Source of the DNA: Arthrobacter sp. FW305-BF8
GTDB lineage: Bacteria > Actinomycetota > Actinomycetes > Actinomycetales > Micrococcaceae
DNA length: 64,000 nucleotides
NCBI RefSeq assembly: GCF_021789315.1
Contig: NZ_CP084561.1
Span: forward strand, 1,922,001-1,986,000
Reading direction: 5' to 3'
The notes under the pieces are model-generated. The model ran no database searches and had not been told where the DNA came from. It was given only the letters and a program-made list of their open reading frames with translations. Every line of letters begins with the position of its first letter. The first letter of the stretch is position 1. This document shows, piece after piece, positions 1 to 8,045 of the stretch. The position numbers were made by a program, and so were the translations under genes.

Positions 1-189
1 TCAAAAGCGTTTGCACCCATGGGGGCGGTACAAAGAAACAAGACTGCTTGCGTCCACTATGTGGTTCCCAACCAACAAACCCGCCACCGGGCTTTGGTTC
101 AGGAACCAACCAATAACTGAATACAACACCACAGTTGTAACACCACAAGATTTCCCACCCCCAAGAACACCGGGGGGACGGGACACAGG
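1..189 (+). other. 23S-5S rRNA internal spacer (partial rrn operon)
   Basis: Non-coding stretch directly before the 5S rRNA gene. It has none of the conserved 23S 3'-end sequence, so I read it as the transcribed spacer between 23S and 5S; the 23S gene would lie to the left of the window. It contains complementary segments (ggttcc near 61-68 and ggaacc near 111-116) that may form the processing stem. No gene is supported here. Confidence 0.7.
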
Positions 190-308
190 GTTACGGCGGT
201 CATAGCGTGGGGGAAACGCCCGGTCCCATTCCGAACCCGGAAGCTAAGACCCACAGCGCCGATGGTACTGCACCCGGGAGGGTGTGGGAGAGTAGGTCAC
301 CGCCGGAC
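190..308 (+). rRNA. rrf: 5S ribosomal RNA
   Basis: The sequence carries the 5S hallmarks: a 5' arm gttacggcgg that pairs with the 3' arm ccgccggac, the internal cccattccgaacccggaag block (loop B/C region) and the gatggtactgc and gggagagtaggtcaccgcc segments. The length, about 119 nt, is typical. It is the last gene of an rRNA operon entering from the left. Ends were set by the helix I pairing and could be off by one or two bases. Confidence 0.97.
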
Positions 309-324
309 AACCATTAAAACGGTC

Positions 325-359
325 GAGAGCCCCAACCAGACACCCTGGTCGGGGCTCTC
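325..359 (+). terminator. rrn operon terminator hairpin
   Basis: A 9-bp GC-rich stem (gagagcccc at 325-333 with ggggctctc at 351-359), extended by four more pairs after one mismatch, lies 16 nt after the 5S gene. It ends 13 bp before the stop codon of the convergent oxidase gene, so it may serve both strands. The T-run is weak, as is common in actinobacteria. Confidence 0.85.
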
Positions 360-372
360 CCGCATTTAAGCG

Positions 373-2439
373 TTAGCTGGTCCTTACACTCGCGGTCGCT
401 GCCCCGCCGAGGCTCGATTCGGCCTTGACGGCTGTGACCTGCTTGCTTGATCCGGGCTTGGCCGTGAACGTCCAGGCTCCAAGCGAGTTGGCCTTCACCG
501 TAGCCAAACGTGTGGAGGCGCGGCCCGGCGTCACGTCGTACAGCACCACGGTAGCCGAAGTTGCCGCCGTCGATCCGGCGTACTTGGAAGTTCCGCTGAA
601 GGTCATGTCCTTGCTCAGGCGGTGCCGGGAGGAGGTGATGGTCACCACGTCCTTCTGTCCCGCAGGTACCGCAGCCGGGACAGGGGCGGGGGCGGGGACA
701 GGGGCGGGGGCGGGCGCCGGCTGCGATGCCACCGGCGGTGCAGGCGGGGCGGTGGTTACTGGCGCAGCCACCTCCGTCGGCTGGGTGCTGGTTTCCGGTG
801 TCTCTGCCGTGTCCTGTGCCTCTGCCGTGCCTTGTGCGGGTGCAGTCTGGCCGATCGGATGCGGCCGGACCGCTTCGACAGGATGATTGGGGTCTACGTC
901 GTTCGTGTCGAGGCCAACGCTGAACTGGGCCATCATGTCATGGTCCTCGTGAGGCAGGTTGTGGCAGTGGATCATGTAGCGCCCACGGTGATGTTCGAAT
1001 TTCATGAGCAGCCGGACCGTCTCACCCTCGCCCACGTAGACCACGTCCTTGGGTCCGCGTTCGTGGGCCATCGGAGCCTGTCCGTTGCGGCTCAGGATCT
1101 GGAAGTCCACCAGGTGGATGTGGACAGGATGGAACCAGCCACCCGAGCTGTTCTCTATCTCCCAGATTTCCACATCGTTCAATTCCGGATCAGCGAGGAC
1201 CTTCTTGTAGCCGCTCTGGACCACTTCGTCCCAGGTCATGCCCCCGATTGTCCAGACGTCGTTGTCCCGTTTCACCCGCATGCGCCGGGTTTTGACGGAC
1301 TCTGCGGCTTTGAGGCTCATGGTGGAGCTCGGGGCGAGGAGCGTCGGCAGCACCCTGGCGCCGGGTCCGGATGTGTCGACAGGTTCGTCCGTCACATCGA
1401 AAGCCATGATCCTGTTGGTGAAGTCGTAATCAACATTGTTCTTGTTGGACAGGTTGCGCAGTTCCACCCGCTTGCCGACGGGATACTTCGAAAAGTCGAT
1501 GAGAACCTCGTAGCGCTCAGCGCCGCCGTGCCGCCAGGACGTCACGCTCTGTGCGGCAGGCATCAGGCCTCCATCTGTTGCAACGATGGTCATGGGGTCC
1601 CCCGTACTCAGGGAGAAGCGGTAGGAGCGCGCAATGGACGCATTGAGGATACGGAAGCGATAGATCCTCCGCTGGACCTTCATCACCGGCCAGGGCGCAC
1701 CGTTGACAAGAATGACGTCGCCCCACAGCCCGGAGTGCGTGTTGTCGTTGTAACCCAGGGAGCCGTTGGCGGCGAACATCGCGTCAGAAACGGTCAGCGG
1801 TACATCGAACTTGCCCTGCGGAAGAATGTTGCCTTCCACCTCGTCGTGCAGGTGATACTGGGCGGCCAGCCCGGAGTAGACGCTCTGGCCCGTATTGTGT
1901 ACCGCGTGGTCGTGGTACCACAGGGTCCGTGCCGGCTGGAAGTTCGGGTACTCGTAATCCTTGCAGTAGTCTCGGCCCGTGAGGTCGTTAGCGTAGCCGT
2001 CGAACTGCGGCAGCGACGCCGACCCGTGCAGGTGGGTAGAGGTATCCAGCCGGTACCCCCACTGCGGATGAAACAGCGGCAGCACGTTGTCCATTTCCAG
2101 GGTGATGCGTTCGCCCTGGTTCACCTTGATGGTCGGGCCCGGAAATGTTCCGTTGTAGCCGAGGATAGGTGTGCTGAGGCCAGGCACGATGTTGGCCAAA
2201 GCTGCCTTCTGTTGGATCTGGTACAGGTGCCTCTTCTGGCCGTCCGGGTCCACCACGGTGCTCTTGGGCTTAAGCACGTAAGGAATGGGAAGTGCCCTCT
2301 GGTATGGCTTCGGCATGTTGCGGGATGCCAGCTGGCTTGCTGACTTGGCGTTAACCGACGTCAGCGGGACGGCCAGGCCAAACGCGCCGATGATTCCCAC
2401 TCCACCTATTTGCAGTGCCTGACGGCGTGTAACTGACAC
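373..2439 (-). CDS. Tat-exported multicopper oxidase with C-terminal Pro-rich linker and Ig-like domain
   Basis: 688 aa. Start chosen at GTG 2439: GGAGG sits 5 nt upstream and the protein then opens with a twin-arginine signal (VTRRQALQ followed by a hydrophobic stretch), whereas a longer reading would add 43 unlikely residues. All four copper motifs are visible: HLHG at about 136-139, WYHDHAVH near 175-181, HPVHIH at about 437-442 and the HCHNLPHEDHDMM type 1/type 3 block at about 491-502. This fits the laccase/CotA/bilirubin-oxidase-like family, which oxidises phenols or metals (Cu(I), Mn) outside the membrane with O2. After the catalytic part come a linker rich in Pro, Ala and Thr and a roughly 70-residue C-terminal beta domain resembling bacterial Ig-like modules, an addition most oxidases of the family lack. 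Lies downstream of the CopD/CtaG gene on the same strand, pointing to copper handling. Substrate unknown. Confidence 0.93.
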   Translation of the reverse strand: MSVTRRQALQIGGVGIIGAFGLAVPLTSVNAKSASQLASRNMPKPYQRALPIPYVLKPKSTVVDPDGQKRHLYQIQQKAALANIVPGLSTPILGYNGTFPGPTIKVNQGERITLEMDNVLPLFHPQWGYRLDTSTHLHGSASLPQFDGYANDLTGRDYCKDYEYPNFQPARTLWYHDHAVHNTGQSVYSGLAAQYHLHDEVEGNILPQGKFDVPLTVSDAMFAANGSLGYNDNTHSGLWGDVILVNGAPWPVMKVQRRIYRFRILNASIARSYRFSLSTGDPMTIVATDGGLMPAAQSVTSWRHGGAERYEVLIDFSKYPVGKRVELRNLSNKNNVDYDFTNRIMAFDVTDEPVDTSGPGARVLPTLLAPSSTMSLKAAESVKTRRMRVKRDNDVWTIGGMTWDEVVQSGYKKVLADPELNDVEIWEIENSSGGWFHPVHIHLVDFQILSRNGQAPMAHERGPKDVVYVGEGETVRLLMKFEHHRGRYMIHCHNLPHEDHDMMAQFSVGLDTNDVDPNHPVEAVRPHPIGQTAPAQGTAEAQDTAETPETSTQPTEVAAPVTTAPPAPPVASQPAPAPAPVPAPAPVPAAVPAGQKDVVTITSSRHRLSKDMTFSGTSKYAGSTAATSATVVLYDVTPGRASTRLATVKANSLGAWTFTAKPGSSKQVTAVKAESSLGGAATASVRTS

Positions 2440-2587
2440 GACTACCTCCGAGGTCGTTAGAAAGTCCAATTGATTTAGTTGAAGGATGTAATACCTACCC
2501 TGCGGAAACCTTGAGGCTGTGAGGGGTGGCAGTGGCCTTCTTTGGGTGGAAGCCACCCAGGGGAACACCGTTGGGGACAGGGGCCGA

Positions 2588-4501
2588 TCAGGATTCTGAG
2601 GACATCACAAGGTCGTGGGCGCGCTCAGAAGCGGAACGGTTCCGAGCTCCCGCGTCGCGGTGTCGGCGAGCCTGGAACAGCACAGCCGCGGCCGCTACAA
2701 GTAGCGTGCCGGCAGCGATGATCCACATGGCCATGCCCGCAGGCTCCACGAGCGCCAGAACAGGCTGGTCCCATGGCTGGCCCGCGGTGACCACCCATTC
2801 CTGCCGGCGGGAATCGGGAAGCTGGTCTGCCTGTTGGGCAAGGGCCCAGCCGTGCACCGTGTAGAGCGCGGCCACGGCACCTATCGTCAGCAGCCTGGAA
2901 GCCAGTGACGGCGCTGGACCGTCAGCGGCGCGGGGGGCCAGGGAAGCCGTGAAGAGGGAGCCGGAAAACAATGCCAGCAGGGCCATGCCCTGATACCCGA
3001 ACTGGGTGCGTGACGAGTAGTCCAGTAAAGGCGTGTAGTACAGGACCGCCATTACGGCCGCCAGGCCGGCGGCTGCGAAGTAGGGCGCAGACGCGGCGCT
3101 CAGAACCGGACGCAGCGTCGTGGTAAGAGCCTCGGCACCGCCTATTGTTCCGTCCTGCCTGGGCGCAACGGCGAGCCGGGCCAACGTCAGCGGGGCGCCG
3201 GGAACCAGCAGGAGTGGAACGACCGCGATAAGAAACATCTGGGTCACGACGTGCGCGCTGATCAGATACTCCTGGTAAACGCGGAGTCCTCCGTTGGTGA
3301 CCAGGAACAGCAACGCGACTCCGGTGAACCAAAGGCCGGCTCGGTAGGCAGGCCAGTGCCCGCCACGGTTCCGTATGCGCCGTACTCCGGCCGCATACAG
3401 GAACACCGCGACGGCGCAGAGGAAGATCCAAAGGGCGTCGGGCTTCCAGCTGCTGAACACATCCACAACACCCGGAACGCGCAGGGATACCTGGGCCGGT
3501 GCGGCCTGCGAGACCGTTGGCGGCGGAGTGCGTGCCAGGGCCGCAGCGAGTCCCGATCCGGCTGCCATGACGGCGAGCTCGGCCACAGCCAGGGTTGCGA
3601 AAGCGGTCCGTGCCTTGCCCGGGGTCGATTCCAGCTTCGTGAGGATCCACCTTCTGTGCAGCGCCCCGAACAGGCCCAGAAGTCCCAGAACGGCGGTCTT
3701 GGCCAAGAGAATCAGGCCGTACTGTGAAGCCAGCCCCTGAACTGTTCCGATGCCTGTTAGCCCAGCCGCTACACCCGAGAGTGCCAGGGCAAGGAAGGAC
3801 AGCAGCGCCAACGTGGAGTAACGCCGGACCGCAACCAGCAACTCCGTTCCCAGCGTCCGGCGCAGCAGGACGAGGGCTGCCAGACCGCCGATCCAGATGG
3901 CTGCAGCGGCCATGTGCATGACCACCGAAACCGTGCTGTCGGCATGGTTCGCGCCGCCCGCAGCATGGGAGTTCAGAGCCAGTGGTATCAGCCCCGAGGA
4001 AGCCAGCACAGCCGTGACGGCAACAGCCAGCTGTCCCTGGATGCCAAAACACAGGAGCGCCACGGTTGCCGTGATCAGGACTGTTAGCGCGCCTCTGCGG
4101 CCAGCATCAACGTCCGTCAGGAAACTGACAAATATCGCCCCGGAACCTTCCGAAAACAATGGCAGGTTAGCCAACGAGTGAAAGGTGAGAACGCTGATGG
4201 CGGCTGCGGCTGCTGTCCAGAGCACAGCAGAAACACCGGCAAGGGCCAGTGCCTTCGAGAACGCTCTTCCCTTTGGGGGCAGGGCAAACAGCGCCAAAGC
4301 GAGTGGCCCGACAGTACCGGCGGCGGCGACATTGAAAATAAGTTTGGCAACGGGGAGCCCCCAGATGACCGCTGCGCCGGTCCGGTCCAGGAGCGCTGCT
4401 TCTTTGCCTGCCTGGGTCGAGTAGGCAATAAACAGAGCCAATAGCCCGCATGCCAGGATCATGGCAGCAGCGGCCACCGGCTTCGTCCGTGATTTCTTCA
4501 T
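2588..4501 (-). CDS. CopD-CtaG fusion membrane protein (copper import / cytochrome oxidase assembly)
   Basis: 637 aa, about 15 or more predicted membrane helices. Start at ATG 4501 (AGGGGG 4 nt upstream); the longer frame upstream is not membrane-like. The N-terminal half matches the CopD family, including the HMAAAAIWIGGLAAL segment; CopD proteins are linked to copper uptake. The C-terminal half resembles caa3_CtaG, with PLLLVPGAPLTLARL and GLRVYQEYLISAHVV; CtaG-type proteins deliver copper to cytochrome c oxidase. Such bifunctional fusions are common in Micrococcaceae. The following gene on the same strand is a multicopper oxidase, 148 bp on, so the two probably act together in extracytoplasmic copper homeostasis. 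Substrate direction is inferred from the family, not visible here. Confidence 0.88.
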   Translation of the reverse strand: MKKSRTKPVAAAAMILACGLLALFIAYSTQAGKEAALLDRTGAAVIWGLPVAKLIFNVAAAGTVGPLALALFALPPKGRAFSKALALAGVSAVLWTAAAAAISVLTFHSLANLPLFSEGSGAIFVSFLTDVDAGRRGALTVLITATVALLCFGIQGQLAVAVTAVLASSGLIPLALNSHAAGGANHADSTVSVVMHMAAAAIWIGGLAALVLLRRTLGTELLVAVRRYSTLALLSFLALALSGVAAGLTGIGTVQGLASQYGLILLAKTAVLGLLGLFGALHRRWILTKLESTPGKARTAFATLAVAELAVMAAGSGLAAALARTPPPTVSQAAPAQVSLRVPGVVDVFSSWKPDALWIFLCAVAVFLYAAGVRRIRNRGGHWPAYRAGLWFTGVALLFLVTNGGLRVYQEYLISAHVVTQMFLIAVVPLLLVPGAPLTLARLAVAPRQDGTIGGAEALTTTLRPVLSAASAPYFAAAGLAAVMAVLYYTPLLDYSSRTQFGYQGMALLALFSGSLFTASLAPRAADGPAPSLASRLLTIGAVAALYTVHGWALAQQADQLPDSRRQEWVVTAGQPWDQPVLALVEPAGMAMWIIAAGTLLVAAAAVLFQARRHRDAGARNRSASERAHDLVMSSES

Positions 4502-4842
4502 GGTTCCCCCTTGGCGGATGCTGTGAGGGCCAGTCTTGCCACGCCTCCTTGGATTTTCCCTGTGGGCTGGCGCGTTCAGCCGGACGTGCGAAAACGCGAA
4601 TGGCCGCAGCGGCCCGGCAGTCCTCGGCGGGCAGGCCTTTCGTCGGCACATACTCTGTGAGGATGCACACGCCTGCCCGTGGAAGGCCCTCGCCGTTAGT
4701 GGCTGGCACCGGCTCTCACCTAGAATTGCTAGAGATATGCGGACACCGGATGCTTCACCACGGGTCGCGCAGGACAACCAAACACGGACAAGAGCGGCTG
4801 CACATCGCGCCAGTGGTCAGCTCACTACAGGAGGAATCCACC
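4502..4842. other. Divergent intergenic region, 341 bp
   Basis: Separates the minus-strand CopD/CtaG gene from the plus-strand repeat-protein gene. A TAGAAT hexamer at 4721-4726 is a candidate -10 for the plus-strand gene, but I see no convincing -35 at the right distance. A strong AGGAGG ribosome site lies at 4829-4834 before ATG 4843. No small gene is supported. Confidence 0.5.
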
Positions 4843-6762
4843 ATGGCTGAGCACAAGGGCGGCGGTTACCGCGGCGGAAATGACCGGGGGGACTCGGGAA
4901 GCAACCGGGGACGGCAGGGGGGCCCGTTTAGGGGGACCAACAATTCCGGCGGGGATCCCCGGGGCTTCCGCGCCCGTGAAGGCCGCGGTTCCAGCGGTGA
5001 CCCTGAGCGTAAGCCGTTTGGTGATCGCCCACGCCGCGAGGGCGAGGGTGACCGCCGCAGCTTTGGTGGCGGGGAGCGTAAGCCGTTCTCTGATCGTCCG
5101 CGCCGTGAGGGCGAGGGTGACCGCCGCGGTTTCGGTGGCGGGGAGCGCAAGCCGTTTGGTGATCGTGACCGTAAACCGTTTGGTGATCGTCCGCGCCGTG
5201 AAGGCGAGGGGGACCGCCGCAGCTTTGGCGGTGGCGAGCGTCGTGAAGGCGGGGGCGAGGGTGACCGCCGCGGTTTCGGTGATCGCGACCGTAAGCCGTT
5301 TGGTGATCGTCCGCGTCGTGAGGGCGACGGCGATCGCCGCAGCTTTGGTGACCGTCCGCGCCGTGAGGGCGAGGGTGACCGCCGCAGCTTTGGTGGCGGG
5401 GAGCGTAAGCCATTCTCTGACCGTCCGCGCCGTGAGGGCGACGGCGACCGCCGTAGCTTTGGTGGCGGGGAGCGTAAGCCGTTTGGTGACCGTGACCGCA
5501 AGCCGTTTGGTGACCGTCCGCGCCGTGAGGGCGACGGCGACCGCCGCAGCTTTGGCGGCGGAGAAAACCGCCGCCCGTTCGGCGACCGCCAGGACCGTGC
5601 ACCCCGCGAGGACCGCGCCCCCCGTAGCTTCGACCGCGGCGACTCCGGCCCCCGCCAGTTCGGCCGCGACAGGGCTGAGGACCGCCCCGTGCGCGTACCC
5701 AACGCCCGCGACCTTCGCAGCGCGAACCGCCCGGACCGTGAGCGTTCGCCCGAAATCGATGAGGACGTCACGGGCAAGGAACTTGACCGCGCCACGCAGC
5801 ACCAGATCAAGACTCTGGAGGCCAACAGCGCGGAGTGGGTGGCCCGCCACCTGGTGATGGCCGGACGGCTCATCGACGACGAGCCCGAACTGGCCTTCCA
5901 GCATGCCCTCGCAGCCAGCCGCCGCGGCGGACGCCTTGCCGCCGTCCGCGAGGCGGTGGGCCTGACGGCTTATGCCGCCGGACACTACGGCGAGGCCCTG
6001 CGCGAGTTCCGCACCTATCGGCGGATCAGCGGTTCCAACGTCCACCTGCCCGTCATGGCGGACTGCGAACGTGGCCTGGGCCGGCCCGACCGCGCCCTGG
6101 ACGTCGTCCGTTCCGAAGAGGCCCAGGACCTCGACGCGCCCGGCAAAGTGGAACTGGCAATTGTCGCCTCCGGTGCCCGCGGCGACCTTGGCCAGCTGGA
6201 CGCCGCCGTGGCGGAGCTGGAGATTCCGCAGCTGGACATCAACCGCGCTTTTTCCTACAGCCCGCGCCTCTTCCGCGCCTACGCCGATGCCCTGACAGCC
6301 GTTGGCCGCGAAACCGAGGCCGGAAAGTGGCAGCGGCAGGCCGTCGTTGCCGAGGAAGCCCTCGGCCAGGGCATGGCGGAGGAACCCGACATCATCGACC
6401 TTGGCTGGGACGAGGAAGAGGAAGCCCGGGAAGAAGCCGAACGCCGGAAGCGGATTGCACATGCCGCAGGCGCGGCGGCGCAGGAGGGAACCGAGTCTTC
6501 CGACAGCCAGGCGGCCCCCGCGATCAGCGCGGAGGAGGACGCTGCCGCCCAGCGTCCCTCAGCGGACGCGGCAGAAGGAAACCTGGACGACGCCGAAGCG
6601 GATTACTTCGAATCCGACGATGCCGAATCCGACGAGGATTCCGCCGAGCCTGACGAGGAAGCCGGCGAAGCTGAAGCCGGCGATGCTGAAAACGCTGGCG
6701 CAGAAGCTGAGCACACCGAACAGCAGGATGACGACCGACGCCACGACGGCTCAGAGGACTAG
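4843..6762 (+). CDS. Polyampholytic Arg/Gly-repeat protein with central TPR-like domain (Rv1691-position protein)
   Basis: 639 aa; ATG 4843 follows AGGAGG, and a longer frame from 4450 is rejected. Three parts are visible. Residues about 1-300 are disordered and very rich in Arg, Gly, Asp and Pro, dominated by a repeat (ERKPFGDRPRREGEGDRRSF) from about residue 55 to 246. Residues about 304-510 form an alpha-helical domain with TPR-like spacing (for example AFQHALAASRRGG, YAAGHYGEALREF), similar to the conserved actinobacterial protein found upstream of a HAD phosphatase and tlyA. Residues about 520-639 are strongly acidic. The basic N-terminus and acidic C-terminus make it a polyampholyte; Arg/Gly-rich repeats often bind RNA or drive condensate formation, but that is inference. 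Homologues are sometimes labelled primosomal protein without evidence. It begins the operon running to xerD. Confidence 0.85.
   Translation: MAEHKGGGYRGGNDRGDSGSNRGRQGGPFRGTNNSGGDPRGFRAREGRGSSGDPERKPFGDRPRREGEGDRRSFGGGERKPFSDRPRREGEGDRRGFGGGERKPFGDRDRKPFGDRPRREGEGDRRSFGGGERREGGGEGDRRGFGDRDRKPFGDRPRREGDGDRRSFGDRPRREGEGDRRSFGGGERKPFSDRPRREGDGDRRSFGGGERKPFGDRDRKPFGDRPRREGDGDRRSFGGGENRRPFGDRQDRAPREDRAPRSFDRGDSGPRQFGRDRAEDRPVRVPNARDLRSANRPDRERSPEIDEDVTGKELDRATQHQIKTLEANSAEWVARHLVMAGRLIDDEPELAFQHALAASRRGGRLAAVREAVGLTAYAAGHYGEALREFRTYRRISGSNVHLPVMADCERGLGRPDRALDVVRSEEAQDLDAPGKVELAIVASGARGDLGQLDAAVAELEIPQLDINRAFSYSPRLFRAYADALTAVGRETEAGKWQRQAVVAEEALGQGMAEEPDIIDLGWDEEEEAREEAERRKRIAHAAGAAAQEGTESSDSQAAPAISAEEDAAAQRPSADAAEGNLDDAEADYFESDDAESDEDSAEPDEEAGEAEAGDAENAGAEAEHTEQQDDDRRHDGSED
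5005..5580 (+). repeat. Imperfect in-frame coding repeats (RPRREGEGDRRSFGGG unit)
   Basis: About 570 bp of direct repeats inside the 4843 gene. The core unit is gatcgtccgcgccgtgaggg followed by cgagggtgaccgccgcagct; full units of 60-70 bp alternate with short RDRKPFG insertions. About seven copies of the RPRRE(G) core can be counted. Third-position drift between copies shows they are not all recent duplicates. Copy number is likely to vary between strains and could be misassembled by short reads. Confidence 0.95.
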
Positions 6763-6768
6763 CCCGGC

Positions 6769-7761
6769 ATGAGTGATGCCCAACTGATCTCGCGGTTCGA
6801 CGCGCTGCTGTCCGACCTGGACGGTGTGGTCTACGCCGGCGCCCACGCCATCCCCAGAGCGGTGGAGTCCCTGCAGCGGCTGGCCGGGATCGGCGTCGGC
6901 CTGGGTTACGTCACCAACAACGCCTCCCGCACCCCGGCGCAGGTGGCCGCCCACCTGCGCGAGCTTGGCGCCCCCGCCGAGGACCAGCAGGTGGTGAGCT
7001 CGTCCCAGGCGGGGGCCGACCTGTTGGCGTCGCTGTTGCCCCCGGGCGCTGCCGTGCTCATTACCGGAAGCCCGGCGCTGGCCCACGAGGTTGAGCTCGT
7101 TGGCCTGAAGCCGGTCCACGGCGCGCAGGACAATCCCGTGGCCGTGGTGCAGGGCTTCAACCCTGCGATCGGCTGGAAGGACCTCGCTGAGGCAGCATTC
7201 GTCCTGGCCGATGCGGACGTACTCTGGGTGGCCACGAACACCGACATGTCCATCCCGCAGGCCCGCGGGATGGCTCCCGGCAACGGAACCCTGGTGGCTG
7301 CCGTGGCCGCGGCAACCGGCCGGCGGCCGCTCGTCGCCGGCAAGCCGGAGGCTCCGCTGTTTCACGCCGCGGCCAAGCGGCTGTCGTCGGACCGGCCGCT
7401 GGTGGTCGGCGACCGGCTGGACACCGACATCCTGGGCGGCAACCGGGCGGGCTTCGCCACGGTGGCAGTGCTGACCGGCGTCGACACACTGGAAACCATC
7501 CTGGCCGCCCGGACCGACGAGCGGCCCCGCTACATCATCCGGGACCTCGCCGGCCTCTACGAGGCGTATCCGGAAATCGATAACGACGGCGGGACGTTCC
7601 GTTGCGGGAACGCCACGGCAACCGTGGACAGAGACGCCATCCGCATCACCGGGCACAAGGACAACCTCGATTCGTGGCGCGCGGCCTGTGCCGTGTGGTG
7701 GGCGGCCCGGCCCGACGCCGACAGCCCCACGGTTCCCGAACTCCACTGGCTGGATCAATAG
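6769..7761 (+). CDS. HAD-IIA family sugar/nucleotide phosphatase (NagD-like)
   Basis: 330 aa, starting 6 bp after the preceding gene. HAD motif I is LLSDLDGVVYAG (nucleophile D16, acid D18), motif II is VTNNAS at about 48-53, the motif III lysine is K192 in AGKPEAP, and motif IV is GDRLDTD at about 214-220. This arrangement, with a large C2 cap between motifs II and III, is the NagD/4-nitrophenylphosphatase branch (HAD-IIA). Members hydrolyse small phosphate esters in the cytosol; the true substrate is unknown. The position between the TPR-like protein and the small protein before tlyA matches Rv1692 of M. tuberculosis, whose product has been described as a glycerol-3-phosphate phosphatase; the same role here is plausible but only inferred. 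The C-terminal 70 residues contain a small extra beta domain. Confidence 0.92.
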   Translation: MSDAQLISRFDALLSDLDGVVYAGAHAIPRAVESLQRLAGIGVGLGYVTNNASRTPAQVAAHLRELGAPAEDQQVVSSSQAGADLLASLLPPGAAVLITGSPALAHEVELVGLKPVHGAQDNPVAVVQGFNPAIGWKDLAEAAFVLADADVLWVATNTDMSIPQARGMAPGNGTLVAAVAAATGRRPLVAGKPEAPLFHAAAKRLSSDRPLVVGDRLDTDILGGNRAGFATVAVLTGVDTLETILAARTDERPRYIIRDLAGLYEAYPEIDNDGGTFRCGNATATVDRDAIRITGHKDNLDSWRAACAVWWAARPDADSPTVPELHWLDQ

Positions 7762-7770
7762 ACTGGTGCC

Positions 7771-8043
7771 ATGCCCGAGTTGAACAACAACGCGTCGGAC
7801 GGCGCAGTTCATGGCACCGCCTGGCCGGAGCCGGCCCTGCCCGGCAGCCCCGCTGGTGCCCGCGTGGCCGACCCCGCGGTGCTGGCCATCCTGGACCGGG
7901 TCCGCGAGGTCCCCGGCCTCCCGGTTTCGGAGCACCCGGCTGCCTATGCGGACATGCACGACGCCCTGCTGGAAGCCCTAAACGAAGAGCCGCAGCATGA
8001 CGTGCCGCGTGAAAATCCGCAGCCTGGTGCGGGTGCCGCCTGA
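7771..8043 (+). CDS. Small conserved hypothetical protein between HAD phosphatase and tlyA
   Basis: 90 aa. The termini look disordered; the middle (about 34-72) is predicted helical, with VADPAVLAILDRVREVPGLP followed by YADMHDALLEAL. It lies 9 bp after the HAD gene and 2 bp before tlyA, so it is cotranscribed and possibly translationally coupled. A similarly placed short ORF (Rv1693) is known in mycobacteria, suggesting a conserved partner of TlyA or the phosphatase. No catalytic or metal motif, signal peptide or membrane segment is visible. Function unknown. Confidence 0.85.
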   Translation: MPELNNNASDGAVHGTAWPEPALPGSPAGARVADPAVLAILDRVREVPGLPVSEHPAAYADMHDALLEALNEEPQHDVPRENPQPGAGAA

Positions 8044-8045
8044 TC

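Noticed and set aside
622..2343. 573-aa open frame antisense to the multicopper oxidase
   Set aside because: Arg/His/Val-rich composition typical of a high-GC shadow frame, no ribosome site, and full overlap with a gene with clear catalytic motifs.
2455..2525. Possible copper (CsoR) operator upstream of the multicopper oxidase (gtaatacctaccc)
   Set aside because: Only a half-site like sequence; no palindromic partner at the spacing of known CsoR sites.
4825..6462. 545-aa antisense frame over the repeat protein, rich in Ala/Thr/Leu
   Set aside because: Created by the periodic codons of the real plus-strand repeats; no start signal or recognisable domain.
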